64,000 nucleotides of DNA from CAVWDI01 sp963753725 (GCA_963753725.1 CAVWDI010000011.1:62001-126000); one strand, 5' to 3'; numbered from the stretch's first letter, positions 36,702 to 47,175 are shown. Made by a program: numbers and translations. Notes: a model not told the origin generated them from the sequence alone.

Positions 36702-37194
36702 ATAAGACGGATTATTTGCCCCAAATAATTTGGGCTTTTCCCGAATTGTGTCACTCTGACTATAGTCACCTTCAGGTGAGCGTCTCCACAATTCGTGCTG
36801 AGCTGTTCAGTCAGGAGAAAACTAAATATGGTGTCATTGCGAACGCAGCGCATTTTAATCTCGACTTTTTAGAGAGCGGAGTGTGGCAATCTCCTCTCTA
36901 ATCTGGAGATCGCTTCGTCGGACTTAGTCCTCCTCGCGAAGACACTATCAAGTTTCTTAGTAGCGCCGCGCAGCGTGCCTTCGGCGAAGCGAAGAGTTCA
37001 GATTCTTCTGCTCCCTAAAAAACAGGAATTAAAATCCGCATCAGAATGACAATCCATATTACTCTATGTGACTGACTACTAAATTCTTATCCTTCAAAAT
37101 GAAACGCTGTCCGGATGTCTCAAATTTTCCTCAGATTGGTTTTTGCACACATAACGCAGCATTATCCACCGCAGGTAGATCCCGGGGTGAATCC
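36702..37194. repeat. Intergenic repeats, including one repeat nested in another
   Basis: A TGTCATTGCGA-type element at 36832-36944 contains the usual GTGGCAATCTC and GGAGATCGCTTCG parts, but a CATTTTAATCTCGAC...TTAGAGAGCGG element (36849-36879) is embedded in its left arm. Further on a GCTCCCTAAAAAACAGG-AATTAAAATCCGC element lies at about 37011-37041. No gene is seen. Confidence 0.75.
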
Positions 37195-38241
37195 GTGAAG
37201 AAGTTCGTAATTCCTATAATTGTATTTTTGCTAATTGCTGTTTCTTGTACCACACCCACCGCTCCTGCAGATTCAAATACAGCTGAGAAAAGGGGCACTC
37301 CAGTACCGGCGCCGACAATTTCTTCCTTACCGTTGTATTCCATTTCAGGGAGGATATTTTTTGATTACAACGCAAACGGCGAAATGGAGGCAGAGGAACC
37401 GCCATTTGGGTTTATACCAATCAACTTGAATGAATATGCGTATGCAACTTTGTCCGATGAAGACGGGTACTTTCAAATTAAGGATGTTCCAGCTGGCACA
37501 TATGATATCCGCATCGAATCTCCTGAAATGGTAGATCCGTCATACCAACTTCGATATATCACCTTTTCCAACGAGAGGATTAAAAGCATCGAAAACCCTA
37601 TTACTATCCAAATAGACAGCGATGTGAACAGGGATTTTGGACTAACCCAGGGATTTATAACCATGCCGGTCCCCTGCGAGATGATAAACGGAACAACTAA
37701 ATTCATTGACCTTGACCACCGGCTGGGTTCTATCAGGGGGTGGGATGGAATAACTTCCGGCGCCAGCCTAGCGGACCAGCACCAGGGAATTGACTATCCT
37801 GGGGAAAGGTTTACCCCAATACTGGCGGCTGCGCCCGGAATTGTGATCCGTTCAGCGGAGGAAGGGGATGAAACGAAATCGATCCTTATCATGCACGATT
37901 TGGGAGACGAAAAATTCGTTACGGGTTACCATCACAATGATTCAGTGACGGTGGTCCCGGGAGACAAGGTAAAACGCGGCCAGGAGATTGCCCTTATGGG
38001 TGATTCCGGGGTTGAAAGTGTTCATGTCCATTTCGAATTATGGCCCATGCCGGTAAATTCAGAAAACACCTACGCCGCTTTCCGGGATTATATATTCAAC
38101 CCGGACCTATGGACCTGGATACCGGATCCATCAGGCGGGGAAATTCCTTCAGGTTTAGATTTTTATCAAGACCAAAAAAATAAAAACACACGAAGCTATT
38201 GGACAGCTCATAATAAACCAAAGTGTATTTCCGCCCAATAA
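37195..38241 (+). CDS. M23 (LytM)-type peptidase lipoprotein with an SdrD-B-like domain
   Basis: 348 residues from GTG 37195. K-K-F-V-I-P-I-I-V-F-L-L-I-A-V-S-C is a lipoprotein signal peptide with lipobox A-V-S-C. Then a Cna-B/SdrD-B-like fold (I-S-G-R-I-F-F-D-Y-N-A-N-G, G-Y-F-Q-I-K-D-V-P-A-G-T-Y) and a C-terminal M23 domain with H-Q-G-I-D-Y-P, T-G-Y-H-H-N-D-S and H-V-H-F-E-L, which supply the zinc and catalytic histidines. M23 enzymes cut peptidoglycan cross-links; some members are inactive or act on other peptides. The zinc site looks complete. A frame open further upstream has no site. Confidence 0.85.
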   Translation: MKKFVIPIIVFLLIAVSCTTPTAPADSNTAEKRGTPVPAPTISSLPLYSISGRIFFDYNANGEMEAEEPPFGFIPINLNEYAYATLSDEDGYFQIKDVPAGTYDIRIESPEMVDPSYQLRYITFSNERIKSIENPITIQIDSDVNRDFGLTQGFITMPVPCEMINGTTKFIDLDHRLGSIRGWDGITSGASLADQHQGIDYPGERFTPILAAAPGIVIRSAEEGDETKSILIMHDLGDEKFVTGYHHNDSVTVVPGDKVKRGQEIALMGDSGVESVHVHFELWPMPVNSENTYAAFRDYIFNPDLWTWIPDPSGGEIPSGLDFYQDQKNKNTRSYWTAHNKPKCISAQ

Positions 38242-38988
38242 ATTAATTCATTGAAAACAAGCGGGCTGGTTTGCTGGACAAGTTTATCGAATCAGGGCTG
38301 TCTCATTATTGAATAAGTCCCTATTTCATGATTTTTGGGGAAAAACAGAAGCCTGCAACTCCTCAATGGGCATGCTCCCTTAATCCCAAGACTGGGACGC
38401 TGGGCGGAAAGCAGGGATTGAAATCCGAATCACGGGGAGACTACCACGCCGCAATCCCGCATAAAGCTCCCTAAAGGGAGGCTGCCCTGATACCCTGACC
38501 CTAAAGGATGCTATGCGGCGGGTACGCTTCGCGGAAGGATGCTCCACTCTCGCAAAGAACGCGAGATTAAAATACGTTCCGCGACGCGAGCGGGACCCTA
38601 CGTGGGGGCAATGCACGATATATATATCCAAATTCCACTTTAGCAAAAAAGACGTTTTTTGTCTGCCTGTGAATTAGATAAGACCCTAATCCCCCTTCGC
38701 ATGGGTCGGCCTAATAAAGTCCATAAGATTCATGTTAGCAGCCTTTCTTCCCTTATTTACTAAGACGCCGGGTTGTAAAGGAAATTTCATTTTTGGCAAA
38801 ACTGGTAGCAATTTATGTAACAAAATTTGCTTGCCTAGCAATAACATCAAGATCTACAGTATAAGCTACGAAACAGAATCATCAACAAACCTGATTCGAT
38901 TGGCCTGCTACCGGGTGAAGCAACCTGAATTTCCGTGATATTAGAAATTTCCCTGTTTTACCGCGAGCTCTGTGGTAAATTATCCTGC
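38242..38988. repeat. 747-base intergenic region rich in dispersed repeats
   Basis: It includes GGCGGAAAGCAGGGATTGAAATCCG (about 38402-38426), CTCCCTAAAGGGAGG (about 38468-38482), two GGATGCT units, and a CGTTCCGCGACGCGAGCGGGA unit (about 38574-38595) with GCGAGATTAAAAT just before it. The right part (38640-38988) has no recognised gene. Confidence 0.65.
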
Positions 38989-39531
38989 TTACGGGATCAC
39001 CTTCAAGAAAGCCAGCAGGTCTGCCAGGTCGGCATCGCTAATTCGCCAGCGCGGCATTTCACTGCCGAGTGAATCCCCATTTGGATGCTTGCCTTCTATA
39101 ACAGCCATGCGGAAAGTTTCCAGATCATACTTTCCATGACCATCTCCCTCTTCGCCTTCTTCTGATCCATGCTCACCCTCTTCACTGCTCAGGGCGATAT
39201 AGCGAATATCCGGCGCGTCCATCGTCTGCATATGCATTACATGAACTCCCCCACGAGCTTCTGGTCCATGACAGGATGCACAGGTCAGGAGGCTGCCCGT
39301 CATCATTCCCCCAAACCTCGGACCTCCCGAAGAGGATATGCGTTCACCAGAATTGTTGGCGGCTGTGAAATAAATGCGCTCCCCATTCGCCACGCTCTCT
39401 TCGCTTCCGGGCTGATAATCGTATTCGGAAGGTCCGTTCCCTTCCTGTAGTATCACACCGCAGGCCGTCAGGAAAAGACCAATTGCTAACAGTAGCAGAT
39501 AATGTTTATTTTTGATCAGCACCTTTTTCAT
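38989..39531 (-). CDS. c-type cytochrome lipoprotein
   Basis: 180 residues from ATG 39531, with GGAGG seven bases ahead. A lipobox L-T-A-C follows the signal helix. One heme site C-A-S-C-H is present with a distal Met candidate in G-S-E-M-P-R-W, as in class I cytochromes. A His/Glu/Gly-rich insert (E-E-G-E-H-G-S-E-E-G-E-E-G-D-G-H) separates them. It would sit on the outer face of the membrane and carry electrons, perhaps from the Qcr complex or in metal-related redox; its partner is not defined here. The copper ATPase gene lies upstream on the same strand. Confidence 0.85.
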   Translation of the reverse strand: MKKVLIKNKHYLLLLAIGLFLTACGVILQEGNGPSEYDYQPGSEESVANGERIYFTAANNSGERISSSGGPRFGGMMTGSLLTCASCHGPEARGGVHVMHMQTMDAPDIRYIALSSEEGEHGSEEGEEGDGHGKYDLETFRMAVIEGKHPNGDSLGSEMPRWRISDADLADLLAFLKVIP

Positions 39532-39656
39532 ATCGTTCCTCCGATTAATTCGTAACATGCGACTTCCTTCCATATCTAAGGATTAATTTCGACTGTAGAT
39601 TCAACTCATAAGCGCAACACTGAAGGTCAAGAAGAGAGTGCCTCAACTCTACTGGT

Positions 39657-41952
39657 TTAAGTCTGTGGTTTTAATTTGTAACCGCGGAGCAATTGTGCAT
39701 TGATGGCCACAATTACGGTGCTGAGTGACATAAACAGGGCACCCATTGCAGGCGATAATAAAAAGCCAATTGGAGCCAGGATGCCGGCAGCCAATGGAAT
39801 GGCAATCACGTTATAACCAGTAGCCCAGATCAGGTTCTGCTTCATTTTACGATAACTTGCACGGCTTAACCTGATGATGGTGACAATATCAGTAGGATCG
39901 CTTCTTACCAGGATGATACCGGCAGATCGATCGCCACGTCCGTGCCACTACCGATGGCAATACCGATGTCGGCGCGGGTTAGAGCCGGTGCATCATTCAC
40001 ACCATCGCCCACCATGGCAACCAGTTTTCCCTCTTCCTGCAACTGGGTAACCTTCTGGTCTTTATGTTCCGGTAGTACTTCAGCGAAGTAAGTGTTGATA
40101 TCCAATTCTTCAGCAACAACTTTGGCAACAGCTCGACTGTCACCTGTGAGCATGGCAATCTCAACGCCCATCTCGTGCAAATCCTTAATCGCCTGTCTGC
40201 TCTCAGGGCGGATTACATCTGCCAGAGCAAATACAGTTACCAGTTGATCATCCTGAATCAAGTACACAACGCTTTGACCTTTCTCGTTCGATTGAGCTGT
40301 AAAGTCAGAAATGCTTGCAGGAATTTCCAGGTTCAGCATTTCCAGCAATCGCGGCCCTCCCATATAGACCTTATGCCCATCTGACACAGCTTGCACCCCC
40401 CGCCCCTTGATTGCTTCGAATTCTGATACTGCTGGTAACTCAAGCCCCTCTTCTTCAGCAGAATCGCGAATGCCCTGAGCGATCATATGCTCAAAATCAC
40501 CTTCGATGGCGGCTGCCAGGGCTAATGCCTTTGCATCTTCCCAACTGTTAATAGTTTGGATGCCTACCACACCAAACTCACCTTTTGTCAGCGTGCCGGT
40601 TTTATCAAAAATAACCACATCGATATCACGCGCTTTTTCCATGGCGATTCGATCACGAACGAGAATACCGTTCTTGGCTCCCATCGAGGTAGTAATCGAA
40701 ACAACCAGAGGAATAGCCAAGCCTAGAGCGTGCGGGCAGGCGATAACCAGAACGGTTGCTACCCTGGCGATTACTTCTAGTCAAAACCGATGGCTGCCGT
40801 CCAGACAATAGCGGTCAGGCTTGCGGCGCCAACTGCGATATAGAATAACCAACCTGCAGCTTTATCTGCCAGCAGTTGGGTGCGGGATTTGCTCATCTGG
40901 GCTTGCTCGACGAGGCGCATAATGCCTGCTAACGCGGTGTCATCACCGGTAGCCGTGACTCGAATGCGCAGACTTCCAGAACCATTGATTGTCCCCGCGA
41001 TCACTTTTGCCTCGGCAACCTTCTTCACAGGTACAGATTCCCCTGTGATCATGGATTCGTTTACATCCAATTCGCCTTCCACGATGATCCCATCAGCCGG
41101 GATACTGGCACCAGGACGAATTAAGACCAGATCATTACCTTTCAGCTCTGAGGCTGGGATTTCTTGTGTAGATCCATCCTCTTGAATTCTCTCAGCCGTG
41201 TCCGGCATGAGCTTGGCAAGTTCATTCAAGGCCCCGGACGCCTGGCGGATACTTCGCATTTCAAGCCAGTGTCCCAGGAGCATAATGTCGATCAGTGTGA
41301 CCAATTCCCAAAAGAATGATGCTTCTGTTGGCAAAAACATTGCCCCAAGGCTGTAGATGAAGGCAACACTAATCGCTAGGGAGATGAGGGTCATCATACC
41401 CGGTTTTCGGGTCTTAACCTCGGGAACAGCCATCTTCAAAAACGGCGAACCACCGTAAAAGAAGATAAAAATAGAGAGCACCGGTACGATCAACTGACTC
41501 CCGGGAAATGCTGGCATGGTAAATCCGAACCAAGATTGCACCATGGGACTGTAAAGCAGCACGGGAATTGACAAAACCAGACTCACCCAGAAACGCTTCC
41601 GGAACATATCCTCATGACCAGTATGATCGACATGGGCAGCATGGTCTTCTTGTGCTCCTGATGCTGAGTGTCCATTATGTTCACCATGTGCGGCTGTGGC
41701 GGTGTGTATTTTGTGCTCGCCATGCTCAGCTTCCATCAGAGGTCCTTCGTGGTCCATTTGTGCCCCATGTGAGCCTGATTCTGTGTGCTCACTATGCTCA
41801 TCAGGACCGCCACCCATCATGTGTTTTTCATGGGCAGCGTGATCATTATGATCCATTTGCGCGTCGGCGGATTCAGGACCATTGTCAGCAGTGTGATCCA
41901 TGTGACCACCGTGCATATTATTATCTTTTGCCTTTTCATCCATTACATGCAC
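39657..41952 (-). CDS. copB: CopB-type copper-translocating P1B-ATPase (two frameshifts)
   Basis: A long His/Met/Asp-rich N-terminus (about 115 residues with many H-x-D, H-G-E and D-H units) replaces the usual heavy-metal-associated domain. Then TM helices, T-G-E-S-V-P-V, the transmembrane metal motif C-P-H, D-K-T-G-T-L-T-K-G, the N-domain, and G-D-G-V-N-D-A-P-A-L. C-P-H instead of C-P-C marks the P1B-3 (CopB) group that exports copper, usually Cu2+/Cu+. Two single-base losses break the frame, at about 40777 (before E-V-I-A-R-V-A-T-V-L) and about 39912 (T-D-V-A-I-E-S-A-G). The parts are otherwise intact, about 765 residues in sum, so sequence error is possible. Confidence 0.92.
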
Positions 41953-41992
41953 TCCTTTTACCTTCCTATTAATCGAGGGGTGTGCATAATGC

Positions 41993-42167
41993 TCATGAGA
42001 ACACCGTCAAAATATGAGCGATTTGCCTGAGTGGCAGGCCCCACATGTTATTGACGATCATCGCAATTTGCACGGCCAAGACCCCAAGACTGAGAAAAGT
42101 GCGCACATTAGCCAATCCCTGCAGCGGTAATTGTTTCTGATTTTGCGTAGTTCCTAGCACTTTACTA
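41993..42167 (-). pseudogene. Possible C-terminal tail of another transposase
   Basis: Reading from the IS1380 left end outward: Q-K-Q-L-P-L-Q-G-L-A-N-V-R-T-F-L-S-L-G-V-L-A-V-Q-I-A. This resembles the C-terminus of some DDE transposases (G-L-x-x-V-R-x-x-L-x-L-x-x-L-A-x-Q), and it stops at 41993. The upstream part is cut off by the IS1380 element. Weak call. Confidence 0.3.
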
Positions 42168-43894
42168 CCGGGATTCCACGCCGCAATAATTTTGTCTTCA
42201 TTTTTGCCCAAAACAGGCGATAATTTTGGTGAGATTTCCTTAATTTTAGCATTGCTTTCACTATTATGCATTATTTTTTGGCGATCGATTTCACAAATCC
42301 GAATATTCGATATGGTTTTTCCTGCTCGATTTAAAAAGTAATAACATGCAGGAACATGTGAAGAGGGTGTTTTTCTAAGATAGACTTTTTTCATAAATCT
42401 CCTGAAATGGATATTTTTCCGAGAGCTTCATCACCACCCTTCTTGCCGTCCTGATGATCTTCCCGGCTAGAAAAATGTACTTCAAGCGGAATGTCTTGAT
42501 TTACTGCCGGTATTCCGTTGTCATCAAGAAGTCAATCTTGAACAGTAAGAAGAGATTGTAAGCCAGCATTATCAACTGGAAGATCGCTTCATTTGACCAA
42601 AATGATTTGAGTAACAGACGGCCAACCGCCATGTCATACTTGGCTTCCTTGATGTAATTCTCACAGTTGCCGCGTTTCTGATAAAAATCGACCACTTCCT
42701 CTGAAGGCAGCTCCGTGTTGGTGACATAGAAAAAGTATTGATATTCTTCACCTTCCAGGAAGGATAAATGTGCGCGATCTTTTTCCTCTTTCAATATCCG
42801 CGAAACGATAAATCTTCTGTCTTTTTTCCAGGTGTTCAGGGTGGTGACAAGCTCGGCGGTTTCCTTACCTTCTTCACCTGGAATAAAGACAATGGATGAA
42901 TCGGTGGCCTGCACAACAAGTGTCGGATACCCTTTTCCCTTGATCACATACCTGCAACCCAGCGATTCGATTGTTTCCAGAATATCATCATCAAAATAAC
43001 CGCTGTCCATGCGAAATGTAATTTCCAACCCATCTTCTTTGAGATGGGCAATGATCTCCTTGATCATTCCTGCTGCACCATTTGCCGTGTAGGTGTCCCC
43101 ACTTCTTACATATCCAGTCAGGTAAGCCTTGATTTCATCACAGAAAGCAAACTGGAGGTTGTAACAGGGATTGCCTGGCTTTTTGGGATTGTATCCTTTG
43201 GCTGTTCCTTCCAGGTGGCCCTCCACATTGACAACACTGCTGTCAATATCAATGGTGATGGATTTGAGCTTGCTCCTCGTCAGAAGCTTTCTGAAGACTT
43301 TGAAATTGATTTCTCGCAGCATTTGGGTTGTTTTAAAGTTGAAGTGGCCCAGGAATCGGGATACCGTTTCCGGTTCTTTGACCGAAATGGTAAACTGGTT
43401 GATCAGGGGATCACTCTGCAGCAGTTTCAGCCGTTCCAATTTGTCAATGCCGATCAAGTTGCCGCAGAGCATGGTTTTAATGTGGTTCATTTTGATCTTG
43501 TTGGTCAATTCGTTCTCAAAAACCAGGTCATGATCGATCAAGTCAAAGACCTCATTTTTTCTGGCATGTTCAAGTAATAGTAATAAACCGGCATTCGAGG
43601 TGAGATTCATGGCTGAAAATTCAATCTTATTGATCACATCCACATCCTTTGGCGCACTATTTTCTTTGACTCAAATTTTTAACATGCGATCATTCAGCAG
43701 CATTTCTTTCACCCAATGGGTGAAAATTAGAGCTTGAATACATTCCTTTGTTCTTCTTCTGATGAGATATAAAATGGCGTTTTTGACTCACAAAATGATG
43801 GAAAATTGGCTTAAATAGCTTCGTTTTTCCCAATAATGACAGTTTTTCCCTTCGTGGGCTTTTCCTTTACTGACTCGGTGACGTAGAATCCGGG
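42168..43894 (-). mobile_element. IS1380-family insertion sequence, full-length
   Basis: About 1.73 kb. The ends are imperfect inverted repeats: CCGGGATTCCACGCCGC at the left (42168-42184) and, reading inward from the right, CCCGGATTCTACGTCAC (43894-43878), 13 of 17 alike. No clear target-site duplication was seen. The transposase gene is on the minus strand inside. A truncated copy lies at 34082-34938. Confidence 0.8.
42375..43643 (-). CDS. IS1380-family transposase with an in-frame stop
   Basis: Family features: I-T-I-D-I-D-S-S-V-V-N-V-E-G and Y-N-P-K-K-P-G-N-P-C-Y-N-L-Q (first Asp block), F-R-M-D-S-G-Y-F (second Asp) and Y-Q-K-R-G-N-C-E-N-Y-I-K-E-A-K (Y-(2)-R-(3)-E-(6)-K block with the catalytic Glu). 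A TAA at 42501-42503 stops translation after T-T-E-Y-R-Q, but the same frame continues I-K-T-F-R-L-K-Y-I-F-L-A-G-K, then V-V-M-K-L-S-E-K-Y-P-F to the stop at 42375. That C-terminal stretch is normal for the family, so a CAA-to-TAA change is likely. Full length would be 422 residues. Confidence 0.9.
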
Positions 43895-44233
43895 ATATAT
43901 AAACCTTTGTGTCTTTGTGCTCGCGAAGCATCTCCGTTAAGAGGTTTAGTGGTTCAGATTGACTTCAACCTCCAGAGTGTCGCCGTCGGTACTGTAATGG
44001 TCTATTTTCGCCGACTTTCCATCGCCGGCTTCACCACCGGGACCGATCCCGGCGGTGTCCTCTCGCAATCCGGATTACTTACCCCGTTGTTCTTTTCTTG
44101 AAAGTGTTTTTTTCAGGCGGTTCATTAATTCAAAAGGTTGGTTTTTTGTAGAACAGGCCAGAATTGGGAGATACCATCAAGAAATTTACTCATTAACCTT
44201 TTGGGCAGGTTCTGCTATCATATCCGCCTGACC
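43895..44233. other. Intergenic region with a CTTTGTG-type repeat
   Basis: 43902-43955 carries AACCTTTGTGTCTTTGTGCT, a CGCGAAGCATCTCC core and TTAGTGGTTCA. A close relative is at 45879-45925. A GC-rich inverted repeat (CCACCGGGACCGA...TCCCGGCGGTG) lies at about 44034-44056. No gene is seen. Confidence 0.5.
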
Positions 44234-45163
44234 ATGTCATCTTATACAACAAACCGCTCATCCCTTACACGCTTTGCCTGGGTTTCAATCGCAGCAGCCT
44301 TGCTCAGCATTTCACTGAAGGCTGCTGCATATATGCTGACAGGCTCGGTCGGCCTGCTTTCTGACGCCTTGGAGTCCATGGTCAACCTTGTTGGCGCGCT
44401 AATGGCATTAGCGATGTTGACCGTCGCCGCCCGCCCGGCAGATGAGGACCATGCTTACGGGCATACAAAGGCCGAGTACTTTTCAAGCGGCGTCGAAGGG
44501 ACGTTGATTCTGCTGGCCGCCGTAAGTATCGCTGTGACAGCAGTCCCACGTTTGATTAACCCTCAACCGATTGAGCAGGTTGGGTTGGGATTGGCGGTTT
44601 CGGTGGCAGCCTCGCTGGTAAACCTGCTTGCCGCGCAGGTTTTAATACGGGCGAGCAAACAGTACAACTCGATCACGCTTGAAGCCAATGCCCATCACTT
44701 GATGACTGACGTGTGGACATCGGCGGGTGTCTTGGCCGGGGTTGGCATTGTAGCGTTGACTGGTTGGGAGCGGCTTGACCCCATTGTGGCCTGCCTGGTG
44801 GCGGCGAATATTGTTTGGTCCGGGGTCGGCATCGTGCGCAAGTCCGTGTCGGGTTTGATGGATACGGCTTTGCCGATTGAGGACCAAAAAAAGCTGCGAG
44901 AAGTTTTAGAACCGTATATCCAGAACGGAGTCGAGTACCACGCGCTGCGTTCGCGCCAATCGGCATCGAGAAAGTTTGTCTCCCTGCATGTGCTGGTTCC
45001 CGGTCTGTGGACGGTCCAGCGCGGCCACCAGCTGTTAGAAAACATTGAAGCTGACATCCGGCGTGCACTGCCGGGTGTTACAGTGTTCACGCATTTAGAG
45101 TCACTTGATGACCCCGTTTCGTGGGAGGATACCAGTTTGGACCGTACAGAAACTCCGTCTTAA
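44234..45163 (+). CDS. Cation diffusion facilitator (CDF) family metal exporter
   Basis: 309 residues from ATG 44234. Six helices and the CDF metal sites are present: S-D-A-L-E-S-M-V-N in helix 2, H-A-Y-G-H-T-K-A-E-Y-F-S in the helix 2-3 loop, and N-A-H-H-L-M-T-D-V-W-T-S in helix 5. The cytoplasmic C-terminal domain ends with L-E-S-L-D-D. CDF proteins export Zn2+, Mn2+, Fe2+ or Co2+ by proton antiport. The helix-2 site lacks the His of typical zinc exporters (H/D-x-x-x-D), so Mn2+ or Fe2+ are possible; not decidable here. Confidence 0.92.
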   Translation: MSSYTTNRSSLTRFAWVSIAAALLSISLKAAAYMLTGSVGLLSDALESMVNLVGALMALAMLTVAARPADEDHAYGHTKAEYFSSGVEGTLILLAAVSIAVTAVPRLINPQPIEQVGLGLAVSVAASLVNLLAAQVLIRASKQYNSITLEANAHHLMTDVWTSAGVLAGVGIVALTGWERLDPIVACLVAANIVWSGVGIVRKSVSGLMDTALPIEDQKKLREVLEPYIQNGVEYHALRSRQSASRKFVSLHVLVPGLWTVQRGHQLLENIEADIRRALPGVTVFTHLESLDDPVSWEDTSLDRTETPS

Positions 45164-45941
45164 AATAGAAAAAAATCACCCCTTTGTAGCTAGGCCCGGT
45201 TACCAGACGCACGGCATGTAAAGCCGACTTTCACAAACAGAGGAATGATTACTTTCATTTGTATTTTAGCAATATTCAACACAAAATTCAAATATTTTCA
45301 CTAATTCTTTTTATTTAGCATCAGGTAAAACGGATGAAGAAGAACTTGAAATATCTTTGATTCAACTATGAAGTGCAGTAGCTTGTTCTAAGAATGCATC
45401 ACCTGCTGTCAATCCCAACGTGCTACCTAAAGGTATGCTTCCCTAAAGGACGCTCCCTAAAAATCAGGGATTAAAATCCGGCGCGAAACGCACCAAAACC
45501 AGGTGCAATGTGCACGACATACCTCCACCGTGCATTGCACGTTCTTTCGTGCGTTGCACGTGCATATACTGAATTCTATCTGCTTCTAGGGTTCAGCCGC
45601 CGCCTCAGCGCTATCACTCTCAACTGCCTGATCGAGAGGGTTAAGGAGATAGGGTGGTGGCAGTTTTATAGAAAACATGCTACCTAAAGGTATGCTTCCC
45701 TAAAGGACGCTCCCTAAAAATCAGGGATTAAATACGCGGTGCGAAACGCACCCTCACGGTGCTGCCAAGGGCATGCTGCGCGATCCGCGGAAAGCTCCTC
45801 ATGCTTTGGGATGCTGACGCGAGCGGGATGCTCCGTTTCACTTCGCGACTCGCAGTGACACTCTAAAAATTCTTAGTGTCCTTTGTGTTCGCGGAGCATC
45901 TCCTTTTGGAGACTTAGTGGTTCAATAAAAGCTTTATCACC
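45164..45941. repeat. Repeat-rich intergenic region with a duplicated 55-bp unit
   Basis: TGCTACCTAAAGGTATGCTT, then CCCTAAAGGACGCTCCC, then TAAAAATCAGGGATTAAA occurs at 45421-45475 and again at 45678-45732 without a difference. After it both have GCGAAACGCACC. Between them a small cluster of GTGCA/TGCAC palindromes lies at about 45503-45560. A CTTTGTGTTCGCGGAGCATC-type element is at 45879-45925. No gene is seen. Confidence 0.75.
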
Positions 45942-47175
45942 TCAAGGAGTGGCAGTCGGTTCCTCCACAGGAGTTTCCACTGCCTCTTCCACCGCTTCCT
46001 CCACTGCAGCCTCAACAGGTTCAGGCGACAGCGCGGCCGCCTCATCCGCCGTATTCGGCGCCCCGCCCAACACCCAGCGTTCGAAAATCTCCACCAGTTC
46101 CGGCTTCAACGCTCGGGTAGGCGGCATCGGTCCGCCGGCCTCAATCTCCTCGCGGTAGATCATCTGGATCAGGTTGCTGTTCAAATCCTCCGGGATCACA
46201 TTGGGTGCATAATCGCCCGTCTCCATAACCTCTTCATAAGTCGCCATGAAGTACTCCCCGTTCTTCTTACCGGGGCGGTGGCAGGAGATGCAGTAGCGTT
46301 TTACAATCGGCTGAACGTGCACTTCGTAGGAGGGTATTTCTTCAGGACCCAGCGCTGGTATGGCGGAGGCTGCGGCGGCTTCCACCGGGATTTCCACCCG
46401 GTCATCCCATGTGTAGCGCATAAAAGTCACGATCGATTTCGATCTCGCCCGGTCCCAGTTCGCCACCGTACGCTTTGCCGAAGGGTGTCATGCCCAGCGA
46501 GGGCTGCCCGAAGGCAATGATATCGAACAGGGACTGGTCGCTGCGGGTGTACATTTCATCCTGGCTGTTGATGGGCTTGACGATCACACCTTCCAGACCC
46601 TCAACACCGATGATCTCGCCCCCTTCGCCCTCCGCCCCGTGACACTCGACGCAGTACACCCCATACAACTCCTCTCCAACAATGATCTGTTCAGTGACCG
46701 TGCCGGCGATCGTGCCGTTTTCAGATTGGGGCGGGGTCGTCACAGCCGCTATGACCGTAAGTCCAACAATTCCAGCAACAATGACCGACATGGCCGCGAT
46801 GGCGAAGCGGCGTGTGCGCCAGAAACGTTTTGGATTGCGGTCGATAAAGGGCAATAAGACTAAAGCCAGGACGGCAATGGCCGGGATAATGGCTGTGCCG
46901 ACCCATTCCAGCTGTCCCGGGAAGTATTTAAGCATTTCAAAGAGGAATAAGAAGTACCACTCCGGGCGCGGGATATATGCGCTGTCGTTGGGGTCCGCTT
47001 TGGGCTCGTTGGGCACGCCCACGAAAATGGCCAGTCCCACCAGCAACAGGAACAATCCAAAGGAAACGATGGTGTCCTTGTAGATGATGTCCGGCCAGAA
47101 CTTGACCCCCTTACCCTTGGCTTTCTGATACTTGGCGTAATAGGCTTTTTTATCTTCTTCGTTCATGTGGGCCAT
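45942..47175 (-). CDS. qcrC: Menaquinol:cytochrome c reductase, subunit IV fused to two cytochrome c domains (one frameshift)
   Basis: The N-terminal part has three helices and the quinol-oxidation motif P-E-W-Y, as in cytochrome b6f subunit IV. Then comes a short helix and a cytochrome c domain with heme motif C-V-E-C-H, followed by a second heme motif C-I-S-C-H, then an acidic Glu/Pro/Val-rich tail. QcrC of Gram-positives joins subunit IV to one cytochrome c; here there are two. The frame changes at about 46435-46445: P-G-E-I-E in one frame and S-I-V-T-F-M-R-Y-T-W in the next. One lost base explains it. The break is probably an error, since qcrA and qcrB are intact and directly upstream (3-base gap). 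Confidence 0.88.

Noticed and set aside
38732..38938. 68-residue open frame between the M23 and cytochrome c genes
   Set aside because: No ribosome binding site and no recognisable protein features.
42168..43894. Target-site duplication of the IS1380 element
   Set aside because: The flanking bases (TTACTA at the left, TATATA at the right) are AT-rich and not convincingly duplicated.
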